From Heligmosomoides polygyrus polygyrus (taxonomy: Eukaryota; Nematoda; Chromadorea; Rhabditida; Heligmosomidae): a stretch of DNA of 64,000 nucleotides. The stretch lies in assembly GCA_947396885.1 (NCBI GenBank), contig OX377203.1:1302001-1366000 (forward strand). Direction: 5' to 3'. Shown in pieces: positions 30,050 through 40,100 of this stretch. The translations under genes were made by a program, and so were the position numbers. Each line of letters opens with the position of its first letter. Within the stretch, counting starts at the first letter, position 1. The notes beneath the pieces are model-generated. The model was not told the origin of the DNA. It was given only the letters and a program-made list of their open reading frames with translations, and ran no database searches.

Positions 30050-30900
30050 TTCGTGCAACACAACGTGACAATTGTGCTGTCTTCCCGCCATGTCGAAGAT
30101 CAAAAACATTTCGGCCCCATTTAGGTCCCCCTACGCCGCCCAGCGAGGGCTCTTCTACCGACCATTTCTGTGGCCATGTAGCAAAGTAGGACCAATGACA
30201 AGGAAACACTCGTATTTCTCAAATCTCAACTATTTAAGGACCTTAGTAGACGTCCCACCTCACCGGAAATTCACCGGCAGTTGACCGCTAGCGGTTTCAG
30301 AATAGTTTTCGACATACGTAGTTGTTCCTGCCGCTTATCGCCCTACATAAGCACCTAATAGAGAATGTCGTCCTTAACAATGCTCACCTCCCGAGCTCCC
30401 CGCTTCTCGCGAAATATTCAGAGCCAGCGAGGCCGCTGCCTGTTCGTTAGAGGCGGCCTCGGCTAAATGCGGTATTCATGTGACGAATCGCTTCCGCAGA
30501 TGTGTTGCCTGCTTTGAATTAACGGAGAAGGAGGCAGAGCGAAGAAGTTTCTTGCTTCTTGATGTTCGAGGCGCTTCATTGAAGTCAATCCGAATATTCA
30601 AGACCCCCTGCTGTTTCATACAATGTTTAGAATGCACATAATTTCCCAAACCAAAAACTAACACTGTAACTCAGCGGAATGCGTTGAATACCATTAGACA
30701 ATCCGGAAATAATGCAAGCTTCTAGGTGAACTTCTTCACTTAGAAGCTTTTTAAGATGCTGTGAAAGCACTGGAATCTAAGTCAATTCAAGAGTTAAGAC
30801 TTTTGGTGGAATGTTTCTTCTGACTGAAAATCTTGAGTTCTGGGAGCAATGAAACAGCTAACACTTCTCGAAAATGGGGCTGTGGAGGAGAAATATTGAA
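30050..30900. other. No feature recognised
   Basis: CTAGGTGAACTTCTTCACTT then AGAAG near 30722-30746 forms a small hairpin. No exon or known repeat otherwise. Confidence 0.3.
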
Positions 30901-30904
30901 TTAT

Positions 30905-31165
30905 TAAAGGACGGTGATAGTCAATCTGGTCTAGATGCGCCACGCATTCTATGTATGTACTTCATTGGGATTTCGTGGGGGCAAGATGATCTCGGATTTG
31001 GCCTATGTAAGAGTGATTTACGGTGGCCAGCCGATGGACAAGTCAGTGTTTCATCCTTTCCAGACAACCAAGGCTTGGTTGGCCTGGGCGGGGCTCAAAC
31101 CAAGAACCGAGATCTCGCGACAGCCGACGCCTCTGCACTGCACTGCTGCCACCCCAAATAATAAC
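30905..31165 (-). mobile_element. SINE copy 25, degenerate
   Basis: TAGATGCGCCACGCATTCTA, ACGGTGGCCAGCCGATGGAC and GGCTTGGTTGGCCTGGGCGG are kept; the tRNA end is eroded. Confidence 0.8.
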
Positions 31166-31187
31166 TAGGGAATATTAATAGTGATAA

Positions 31188-31405
31188 TGGGTAGTGCAGT
31201 CTGAGGAGGCGCCGACTGCTATGTGCACCTCGGTTCATGGTTCGGGTCCCGCCCAGGCCAGCCAAGCGTTTAAACCCTTCCAGACTTCGAACTCGCCCGC
31301 TGGCTGGTCACCGTAAATCGCTCGCTATGTAGCCAAATACCCATTGTACATCTTGGCTACACGATATCGCCCGGAAGTAGAGTACGCGGCGCACCCTAAT
31401 TTTGG
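31188..31405 (+). mobile_element. SINE copy 26, degenerate
   Basis: GGGTAGTGCAGTCTGAGGAG and the GCGCCGACTGCTATGTGC head, ending CGGAAGTAGAGTACGCGGC. Head to head with copy 25. Confidence 0.8.
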
Positions 31406-31544
31406 GCAAAATGCTTAGCTCACCGTATTCCAGCAGAACGCAGAACCTTGGATGCTTCGGAAGCATAGATGCCGACGTATTCTGAATCGTTGAACAAGTT
31501 TAAGAGTTCAGAAGACGTAAGGTCATGTCATAAAAAATAGAAAA

Positions 31545-31705
31545 TGCCTTCCAAAGGTCCAAAACCAAATTGTTTTTCGAATATTCGCACAATTTTTGAA
31601 TGTTCGAATTCGATTACACTCGAGAAATGCGATTTTTTTGAATATTCGAAGATTCAAGCTCGAATGAAAATCATTCGAATACCTATCCCTATAGGTCACT
31701 CGAGC
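31545..31705. repeat. TTCGAA-rich palindromic repeat
   Basis: GAATATTCG and TTCGAATGAAAATCATTCGA recur at short intervals. The block ending GAATACCTATCCCTATAGG is repeated at about 63625-63765. Confidence 0.75.
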
Positions 31706-32580
31706 TCTACTAAGCTGCTGGTCTACATTTTTAGAGTTTATCTGACCATTTCTATCCAGAAATATATATTTTCGCCTTGGGAAATGCTCCTATATATTCT
31801 CCAACGATAGAATCAAATCAGCCAGATGTTTTCTGAGCTCGTTGTTTCCCAAGCAGATTTTTAAAATTTAAAATCTATGGGATGGAGTGCATTTTGAGTC
31901 CATCCCACAGGGCTTTTGAATATAAAAAAAATATTTTTTTGCTGAAATAATTTCGGTAAAATTCTTTCAATCTCTTCCTTTTTAACCCTGACAAGCTGCT
32001 GAATACCCACATTTTCTGCTAATGCATCAAGCTACATGGAGTGAGAATTTCGGTGATGTAGGACACCACGTAGCGCTTCAGATTCGCACGTAGAGATTGG
32101 CGAACGGAAGTCTGCGTTGCTTTCCGAACAGCCTAATATATAGGCTCTTCTCTAAACGTTTAATGACCTGATGTGCATGAAGTGATGGGGGACGGACGTT
32201 GATGCGAATTCCTTTCTTCAGCAAGAGATTCGGATGCCAGAAGCAGGTTTCGAGGCCCGTCTGGCGCGGGTTTAATGAGCGAGGTACATCTTAAGTCTAT
32301 GACGCGTCGCTTCCAGCTTCTTCTTCTTCTTGTTTCGAACGATTTCTCTTCAAGAAGTAGTGGTGGTAGTACTAGTAGATCCCAGCGACTTCGAACTCGC
32401 ATGCGTTCCTGGGTAGAAGAGGTGGATTAACCCGGCCATCAGGTCGCGATGGTTGACGCGGAACAGCCTTTTGAATTCAAAATGTGTTCTGAATCCTGTG
32501 GAGAGGTCACCGCTGGGTAGAATGTACTTCCTTGTTCGAAATTCAGAAGAGTGTCCAATTTCCTTTGAAAAGCATCATCT
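31706..32580. other. No gene; tRNA-like fragment at about 32230-32280
   Basis: AGGTTTCGAGGCCCGTCTGG at 32249 resembles the T arm and acceptor of the elements at 830 and 15640. Otherwise unassigned AT-rich sequence. Confidence 0.35.
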
Positions 32581-32581
32581 G

Positions 32582-32716
32582 GGGCCAGATTCACCAGCCA
32601 CCTCCCTCTAACGGTGAAAATACCGCCAAATCCATTGATACGACATTTATCCAGCATCAGGTTTAGCGATATTTTCACCGTAAGAGAGCGGTAAGCGATG
32701 GATGAATCTGGTCAGT
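32582..32716. mobile_element. MITE related to family B
   Basis: GGGGCCAGATTCACCAGCC at the left and ATGGATGAATCTGG at the right. The inner arms CTCTAACGGTGAAAATACCG / GATATTTTCACCGTAAGAG are inverted. It shares only the outer GATTCAYCA ends with family B. Confidence 0.7.
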
Positions 32717-32806
32717 GATATGAAGTGGTATGTACCATTCTCAACTGTTTTTTTACGTCGAATCAGGACACTTTTCACGTCAAATCGGACACTCTTCTTC
32801 TTCTGC

Positions 32807-32943
32807 GCCCCGTTCATACTTCCGACGCCGAGCGACGCGACGCCATGTTAAGTGACCAGATTGAGCGACGTGATCGATTGATCGATCATGTCGCTCAATC
32901 AATGTGGCGTGGCATCGCTCGGCGTCGAAGTATAATCGGGGCC
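32807..32943. mobile_element. MITE family D (termini GCCCCGTTTATACTTC)
   Basis: CGCCCCGTTCATACTTCCGA and GTCGAAGTATAATCGGGGCC enclose inverted GACGCCGAGCGACGCGACGC arms. Copies at 50636-50769 and 59376-59502. Confidence 0.9.
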
Positions 32944-32944
32944 C

Positions 32945-33130
32945 TGGCCTATGAATTTTGAAATCATACTGAACTTTTTTCAAAAATCGAAACGAGCTTT
33001 TTACAGGTTAAACTTCAGGCTTCTCGAGATGGCTCGAATATTTTTTCTTCAAAGAAAATTTGGTATAACTTTTTAAAAAATGTTTTAGATTAAATAACAC
33101 TTTCATTTTTTTGGTAGAAAATCACCTTTA
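32945..33130. repeat. AT-rich interspersed repeat fragment
   Basis: Phrases on GAACTTTTTTCAAAAATCG and AGAAAATTTGGTATAACT match the AT family. Confidence 0.5.
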
Positions 33131-33325
33131 GCTCCTGTCGTTCTGCTGATCATTGAGTTGCTCGCGCAGCTAGCAGCGTCTGCGTCCGTCCCTGTCGTGT
33201 GCCAGAGTGCTCCAGTGGGTCCTCCTCGCTGGAGGGACACGAAGAGCGTCATATCGGTCGTTCAGGGCTTTCACGAAGAGGCTCAGAGCCTTCACGAACA
33301 TGTTATTGGGCGTCATGGTGTTCTC
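33130..33325 (-). pseudogene. RTE LINE 3' fragment
   Basis: The minus strand shows the same 3' coding end as 40672-40870 ([18 protein letters not shown] region): GTCCCTGTCGTGTGCCAGAG and GAAGAGCGTCATATCGGTCG. About 195 bp, 5'-truncated. Confidence 0.85.
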
Positions 33326-33399
33326 TTGACATATTGATTTATTGATTTATTGATTGATGTATATCTACATATACATACCTCGGAATCAAAAGCACAGCA

Positions 33400-33780
33400 G
33401 CAACAGCAGCAGAAGAAAGTCAAATTTCGTTTTAAGGGGTCAAGGCAATAGACCGGATTGCGCCATGCGTCCGAAAAGATTGTCGCGATTTTGATTGGAC
33501 TGATAGCGTAAATGCTGCTCAAGTGTACCATGTGAAAGTGAGGATATGTGCATTTTTAACAGCCATTTTTGTTGTCTGGTTTACAGGTGTGGTACTCCAA
33601 ACATCAATTTTGCTATGCTAAAGATAACGACGTTTTGGACGAGTGCATGGCGCAATCTCTTCTTTTGGCACTAAAAAATCGCCCGCCCTTCTGCTGTTTA
33701 ACACAAACCATAAATCATTATTTTTCCTGAAATATGAGAATTTTATAAGATTTCAAACAAAGTGTTCACTTATTAGGTAA
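33400..33780. repeat. AT-rich interspersed repeat
   Basis: GATTGCGCCATGCGTCCG, AGATTGTCGCGATTTTGATT and, inverted, GAGTGCATGGCGCAATCTC. The two GCGCAATC/GATTGCGC blocks face each other and may be the arms of one unit. Confidence 0.6.
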
Positions 33781-33782
33781 AA

Positions 33783-34073
33783 AAGGTAAAGGACGGCGTT
33801 ACTCAATCCCTTTTGGGATGCGCCACGCATTCTACTTCTACGGGATGTCATGGAAGCGATTTGAATGCGAATGTTAGGCCACAAAACGGCTTACGGTGGC
33901 AGCCGATGAACAAGTCAGCGCCCTGTCCTTCCCAGACAAGTCTCGTACCAATTCAACTACCCCGAGGGAATGAAAGGCTTGGTTGGCCTGGGCGGGAAAC
34001 TCGAACCAGGGACCTGGTATCGGGTGCACGTGACAGCCGGCATCTCCTCCGACTGCGCTACACCCGACCATGG
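33783..34073 (-). mobile_element. SINE copy 27
   Basis: Full length in reverse, to GACTGCGCTACACCCGACC. A fragment in the other sense follows to 34175 (GTAAAAGTACAATGCGTGGC). Confidence 0.9.
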
Positions 34074-34361
34074 CCAAATACTACACTTTCAAAATGTCTT
34101 TGCGACATCCCGTAAAAGTACAATGCGTGGCGCATCCTAAACGGAGTTTGACTAACGCCACCCTTTAACCTTTATTTCTTTATTTTGTCATTTATATTTA
34201 TTTAAAGACGCGGGTTACTGTTACACCTTCCAATGAAAAGAAAATAGTGACAGTGTCATAGAACAAGAAATACAACCCCTCTCCAAAAAAAGCAGATCAT
34301 TAAAACATTTTTTTAATACAACTATTTAACCTACTAGCTAGCTGGTAACGTTATAGTAATG

Positions 34362-34549
34362 GGTACATGTCGCGAAGAACGCACGCAGATGGTGCGGGAA
34401 CGCGCGCCTTTACTCCTACCGTAATCGCGACGGCCAATCACGTGCCCTGCGCATGCGGCTGAGGCGGTGCCTGATTGGCTGCCGGTGTTACGGTGGCGAG
34501 TAGCTGCGCGTTCCCGCACCCCTGCTGTGCGTCATGGCGACCTGTACCT
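34362..34549. mobile_element. MITE family A, copy with GC-rich core
   Basis: GGGTACATGTCGCGAAGAAC and GTCATGGCGACCTGTACC are the ends. The core differs from other A copies: GTGCGGGAACGCGCGCC mirrored by AGCTGCGCGTTCCCGCAC. Confidence 0.75.
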
Positions 34550-35025
34550 AGAAATGTAGTGTTTATCTCTAACAACAACATTCTGGAGAAGTGTTATATC
34601 AGCTTCAGTAGCAATTGATTGAATTGATTGGTAAAGCTTAAGATCGTCACTGATTGCACAATACTTCAGTTTTATCCCAGTTTCCTGAATGAAATTGAGA
34701 AAATCGTTCGTTTTCCTCGTCTTTCACGTCGCTCTATTGCACAGCTGATCAACCTGTTCGTTTCTGGTCCTCTGGTGCTCGTCATGGTTCTCGGCACGTA
34801 CCATTCCGACGATGACGCATTCGTTCTGACGCAATGACGCTCTCTCATGGAGTGTTCACATCTGTATTTGCCTCCATTGATCAGACCGTCGACCCCGTTA
34901 TGACTCATGAAATCGGCCAGTGAGCGCATCTGTAGAATCAATTCAGCTGAAAAATTTCTCCTCCTAATATCACTGAAAGACGAAAGAATTTCCGCAAATT
35001 TTCGTGTTATTCTTTGAGCTTTTGA
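34550..35025. other. No gene recognised
   Basis: Open frames of 69 and 89 codons face each other; no domain. Unassigned. Confidence 0.3.
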
Positions 35026-35027
35026 TG

Positions 35028-35200
35028 GGCGCCAGCTGTCGCCTGCATCCCAAATTGATTCGCGGCTGCTGCCCCGCCCAGGCCAACCAACCCTTCCACG
35101 TCTTCAGTAGCACTAAACCGGTCTCCTATTGTTTAGAGAGGGTTGCACACTGACTTGTCCGTCGACTGGCCACCGTATGTCATGATACAGTCATTTATCC
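35028..35200 (+). mobile_element. SINE copy 28, degenerate
   Basis: GGCGCCAGCTGTCGCCTGCA, CGCCCAGGCCAACCAACCCT and GGCCACCGTATGTCATGA remain. Confidence 0.65.
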
Positions 35201-36480
35201 TGTATTTTCAACTCTGAATTACACGTGTACTTCAATGAATGACTAATTATCAGAAGAGGGCGGGGGCGTGAATTCTGAATTCCCTCGATTCGCTGTCCTT
35301 TGCGCTCAATGTATAAATTTTCTGTATGTGAATCCCAAAGCAAAGCCCTATTTTGTAAAAGAAACGCCAACACGTCCGTGTGTCCGCGCAAAATTAATGG
35401 CCGGCAGTGAGGCCTTCAGTCCTGGATCGGAAGCTTCCACCACTGCTCAGGACTAGCCGTTTGAGGTGACTGCTACATGAAAATGGTGGTCGGTCGACGA
35501 CGAGATTCACAATATGTGAACAATATCGATCGCTCAATCAATATTGATCGATAACACCGAGTTATGGGGAAAGCCTGACCCTAGGTGGGCTGAAGGCTGG
35601 TACTCTGGTGAAGGAGAGATTTGTACAGAGTACACGGCACGTGGGCGTTCTGAGAACGACTTTTCCTTCCCGAATTCCTCGGGAGCTTGAAATCCTAGTC
35701 GGTAGGGGGGCAGTTCACCATGGTATACATATTCTTCAGCAATAGCAAAAATGGAACTATATCCGACTTAATCAGTGCGAGCATGGAGACTTGAAATTGT
35801 CTTGCATGGAGCTGCTATTCCCTAGGCCTTTTATTCGTTTTCTTAACAATGTCACCCCAGACTAGGACTCACTATCAGAAAGTGAATCCTTTTACCATTC
35901 GAGATTCTTCTGACACTGAACTTCCATTGCTCTGCTAGAATCTCGCAGTGAGTTCGAATCGGGTGAACTTGTTATGCGAATGTAAGCGGAGAGGCGTTGC
36001 AACCTACTTCTAACATATGCGGACACCCCTACCCCTCCCGACTAGGAAACCGTAAGATAACGCTAAGCAAGATAAGATAGGGTAAGAGAATCTCTGGAGA
36101 ATCGTAGTGCAAAGATGGCAATTGTTTTCTTTGCGGCAGACCGCTATCCACCTGTTTGATTATTGATTCGCCTTGGAGTCGGAAATATCGATTGATATTG
36201 ATTGATAGATCGACACTTTATTTTTATGGGCTCCACCCATCATTCACGGAACACATTCACGTAGTGCTCGTCGCAAACGACCAACTCTGAACACTTATCA
36301 AAGTTATCAGCCAGGTTGATGCTAATTTGATGAGCGGCAATTAATTTTGCGCGGACAGAAGGGCAGACGCACGGACTGACTGACTGGGACCCTGCCTGCT
36401 GACTAGCCGCAAGGCAACTCAATTTCAGCTCGCTTCCGCCTCGTCTGACATTATCGTCGCATCTGGCAAAGACTGACTGC
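35200..36480. other. Unassigned, with palindromic ATCGAT sites
   Basis: No gene. AATATCGATCGCTCAATC and AATATTGATCGATAAC near 35523-35555, and ATATCGATTGATATTGATTG near 36185, are part of the dispersed ATCGAT motif set. Short CTAGTCGG..GGGG pieces (35695, 36040) match the repeat at 11885. Confidence 0.4.
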
Positions 36481-36489
36481 GGCATGCGG

Positions 36490-36978
36490 GGCGACGTCTA
36501 GTTAGGTGTGTTCCGACCCCGAATCGCCGCGCCCCTGCCCGCCTTCTGGACCGGACCGCCCTTTTCCAGTCATCAGACGGCAGCCGCTGTACTCAGAGTG
36601 GCCGTGTGCTGCTGCCATCTTCGTGTGTCCGCCGGTCTCTACCGAATACCCCCCCCCCCCCCGCGTTACCGGTTTGGCGGCTCCATCTCCTCCTCCACCA
36701 CCGTGTCCGACTGGAGTACGACCGTTCGATAGTCGGCTCTGCCCCACCACCACCACCACCACCACCACCATCAGCACCGCCCGCCTTCAATCAAGCCGGC
36801 TGACTCATCCGGCCCCGGCCTCGCTCCTGCCGCCGCCGGCCATAGAAATCCCCTCCGCCCTGCTACCGTCCGTACTGTCGCGGACTGTTTGACCAGCAAG
36901 CAGCGTTCTCGACTACTATTCTCGACTGGTCATCGATCGATTATTGATCGGTGATTGATTATTCTGGCTGGCAGTGAG
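36490..36978 (+). promoter_or_regulatory. CpG-rich promoter and 5' leader of the RILP-like gene
   Basis: An abrupt GC- and CpG-rich block with a C homopolymer at about 36650-36662 and a (CCA)n tract at 36746-36772. It ends with the palindromic GGTCATCGATCGATTATTGA then TCGGTGATTG just before the ATG. It lies directly upstream of exon 1 on the same strand. No TATA box was picked out. Open frames here are low-complexity. Confidence 0.6.
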
Positions 36979-37131
36979 ATGTCGTCGTCGATGTGGCTAC
37001 CGTTGAACTGCAACTACGAGGTCTATGTTACAGAAGGCTGTCAGAAGCCCTATTGTGACTACCACGTACGCCATCGAATGGCTGCCATTCAACGAGGTGC
37101 CTCGCCGCAGAGCCCGTCCAAGCACATCACG
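36979..37131 (+). CDS. rilp-1: RILP-like exon 1
   Basis: Fifty-one codons from the first [23 protein letters not shown], then a Cys/His-rich [14 protein letters not shown], ending PSKHIT. The donor is ACG|GTGAGC, phase 0. The N-terminal extension before RH1 is not one I recognise from the vertebrate proteins; its C-x5-C-x2-H-x2-H-like spacing is worth noting. Confidence 0.8.
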
Positions 37132-40100
37132 GTGAGCGTTGATTGATTTTTGCATTTTTTCGTGTAATTTTTACGAACAATTATTGTGAATCGTTGCTGC
37201 TAATTCTAGCAGCGTGGAGTGTGACATAATGTCGGTGTTTTGAATGCTTTAATTTTTTGAATTTAATTTTATAATTGTTTATGATTAAAAAGGTGGCTAT
37301 AGCCAATTTCGATCTGAAATGGAGTGAGTGTCATTTTTTCTGAAAATAATCATACTATATAATAAGCCGCTAAGTGATGAGTCACAATATCGATCGACGC
37401 TGAGTCATAAAATGGGGGGAAATTACGGGGCACAAATTAAGGAGCGCGAAAATGGCGAAAATATCCAGACGTCTACTACGTGCCAGGGGAATCCGGAGAC
37501 GTCCCGAACACGCCGCCCAAAGTGCCTGAACGTTCAGAAGACATGCCGAATACGCCTGCCTAGGGATTCTGAAGATGTGCCGAAGACGTCGTCCGGTAAG
37601 GGAGGGGGGACCATTGAGGAGGACGAGCACCACTAAAGGGGATGAGTTCCACTAAGGGGGCGCCAGTTCCAGTAGGGCGGTAGTGGGGGCGATATTATAG
37701 ATTTTCTCTCAGATTTAACCGACCAGGGGCGAGAGTTAAGTGAATATGATCGTCGACGGGAGGCCTTCATGGCATGGAGAAAGGTAATCAATATCGATCG
37801 ACATTATCGCTTTTATTTTCAATGGGTAGGCCAATATCGATCGATACTGACGATGATGATTATAATGCAACATCGCGCGAAGCGCGCAAGCGTGAGGCAT
37901 GCCGATAGGCGTGACGGAGCACTTGTTAAATAATAAATAAAATATAAAATTTTTCTAAAAAGTTATGTTTTGTAGCTCTTTTCCGTTCGGCTTCGTTTTC
38001 TTTGTTTTTTTTTAAGCAAGCTGATTTATTTTTGAAATTGTTTCTGTTTTTTTTGCAATTTTTGCATTTTTGCAATTTTTGCGTGCAAATTAGTGTTCCT
38101 TTTTGATGTAGTCAGCCGCAACACTATAAGCTCTACGCCTACTGCTGGTTCCAATTCGAAAAAGAGGTCTGAATATAATTTTTAATTCATTTTAATTTTT
38201 TAATTTAATTTTTAAATTTATTTTTTTAAATTTTAGTGAATGGAATTTTGCTGATTTTTGCTTTTGCCACGTTCTTTAAATTGGTTTTTGCTATTTTCAA
38301 GCTGTTACGTTTCCATTTTCGGATACAGAATCTTCTGCATAGGTAAAAAATGAAAAATAAAAAAAATTAAAAAAACAATAAAAATAAAATAAAAATAAAT
38401 AAAAACAAGACAAACATGGCAGAACTGTAGACGGTTCTACATGGCGTGTCGCGGCGCTCAACGCAGACGTCACTTTTTCATTTGTCTACAATGTGTCACA
38501 CCCCACCTTCGCCTGCTTCCATCTAGGGTTTATACTTATTAAAATATTTGTATACTTTGTATGGGTATTAGATTTCAGAATGGCTCGTTTTTCTAGTGAG
38601 TTGCCTTTTTGACATTTTTTGTCAATTTTTCGTATAGGTGAACTCAACTATAAAATTATGAAACAGAACGCTCTGAACCTTCGGAAAACCGGCTCAAGAC
38701 CTTCTGACCAACCTAATGTAATCCAGCGAAAGTGTCCTTATTAAACACCTGTTTCTCACAGTCAAAACAAATGAACAATAAGGAAAGAGAAAGTAAAAAT
38801 GTGTAAAAATTCTAGGTCAGAAGAAGTGGAGCGTATCGATTCAGCAAAATACTTTATCAAAAACTTGTTTTTATGAAATAAAATCAAATAAGTATAGGCG
38901 ACAAGGTTGATCGAAGCAAAAAACGAACATTCCTCTCTCTCTCTTTCTGAAATAATGATTTCTACAAATAAAATAAGATAAAATAAATGCAAATCTGAGA
39001 AAGTACATAACAAAGTGAATTCGATTTCGATCCTGAATTGCTACTTGTAACAAACAAATTCAGTTTATTTGTTTTTATGTTAGTAAATCAGCGTTGTTGA
39101 TTATAAGCAACTAACTATGCATCGAAACAGGTTTGTGGGTTATTCATTTTGTTTTGTATTTTCTTAAGCAATAAAGAAAGAGAAAGTGAAAATCTGTATT
39201 AATTTTAGGTCAGAAGAAGTGGAGCATACCGATTCAGCGAAATATTCTCACCAAAAAGTCGTCTCTATGAAATAAATAGTGTATTTATTCATTTTATTTG
39301 CAAAAATCAGTTATTCCAGGAGTGTTTTGTGTTTAGTGGACTTTGTTTCTTTTCTCCTGCCGTTGATTCCAGACATGTTTTGGGAGGATAAAGCTCTGCC
39401 TAGTCCATCGGATGGCTACTGCTCAACTCTCTGTATAGACCAGGCACGCATTCAAATGGCCTCCACAATATCCTGTAGAAGCAGAATCCGTGGCGCATCC
39501 CAAATAAAGGATAAAAAGGATAAAGGACGGCGTTATTCAATCTTCTTGGGGATGCGCCACGCATTCTACTTCTACGGGATGTCGTGGAGGCGAGTTGAAT
39601 GCGTATTTGGCCATACACTGACTTGCGGTGGCCAGCCGATGAACAAGTCAGCGCTCTATCCTTCCCAGACAGGTCTCGTACCAATTCACCGACCCCGGAG
39701 GGATGGAAGGCTTGGTTGGCCTGGGCGGGAAATCCGAACCAGGGACCTGGTATCGGGTGCACGCGACAGTCGGCGCCTCCTCCGCCTGCGCTACACGCGT
39801 CCGCGTCCTAATAATGACTGACTAACTCCGTCTTTTGTCAATATCCTTTATTTCTATTCAATTTTTGTATTCTTGGAGGCACCTACTCGTCGAAAAAAGT
39901 GGGATAAATTTTTTACTTTATTCTTTTTTATTAACATTCTAGCTTCATATTAGTTCGCTTTAAATTTTAAATATATTATTAATATTTTTTCTTCTTCGCT
40001 CTCATTTTTTGCGGTACATGTCGCGAAATTGAGCAGCATTGGTAGATGGGAGCACGCCAGACAATAATAACCAAACAGACATGGTACTGACCGTATATAC

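Noticed and set aside
16866..39805. Recurring open frames of 60-180 codons such as [14 protein letters not shown]..., some with long overlap between strands
   Set aside because: They recur only in the SINE, in all frames and both strands, with the same breaks at the element ends. They reflect SINE composition, not protein genes.
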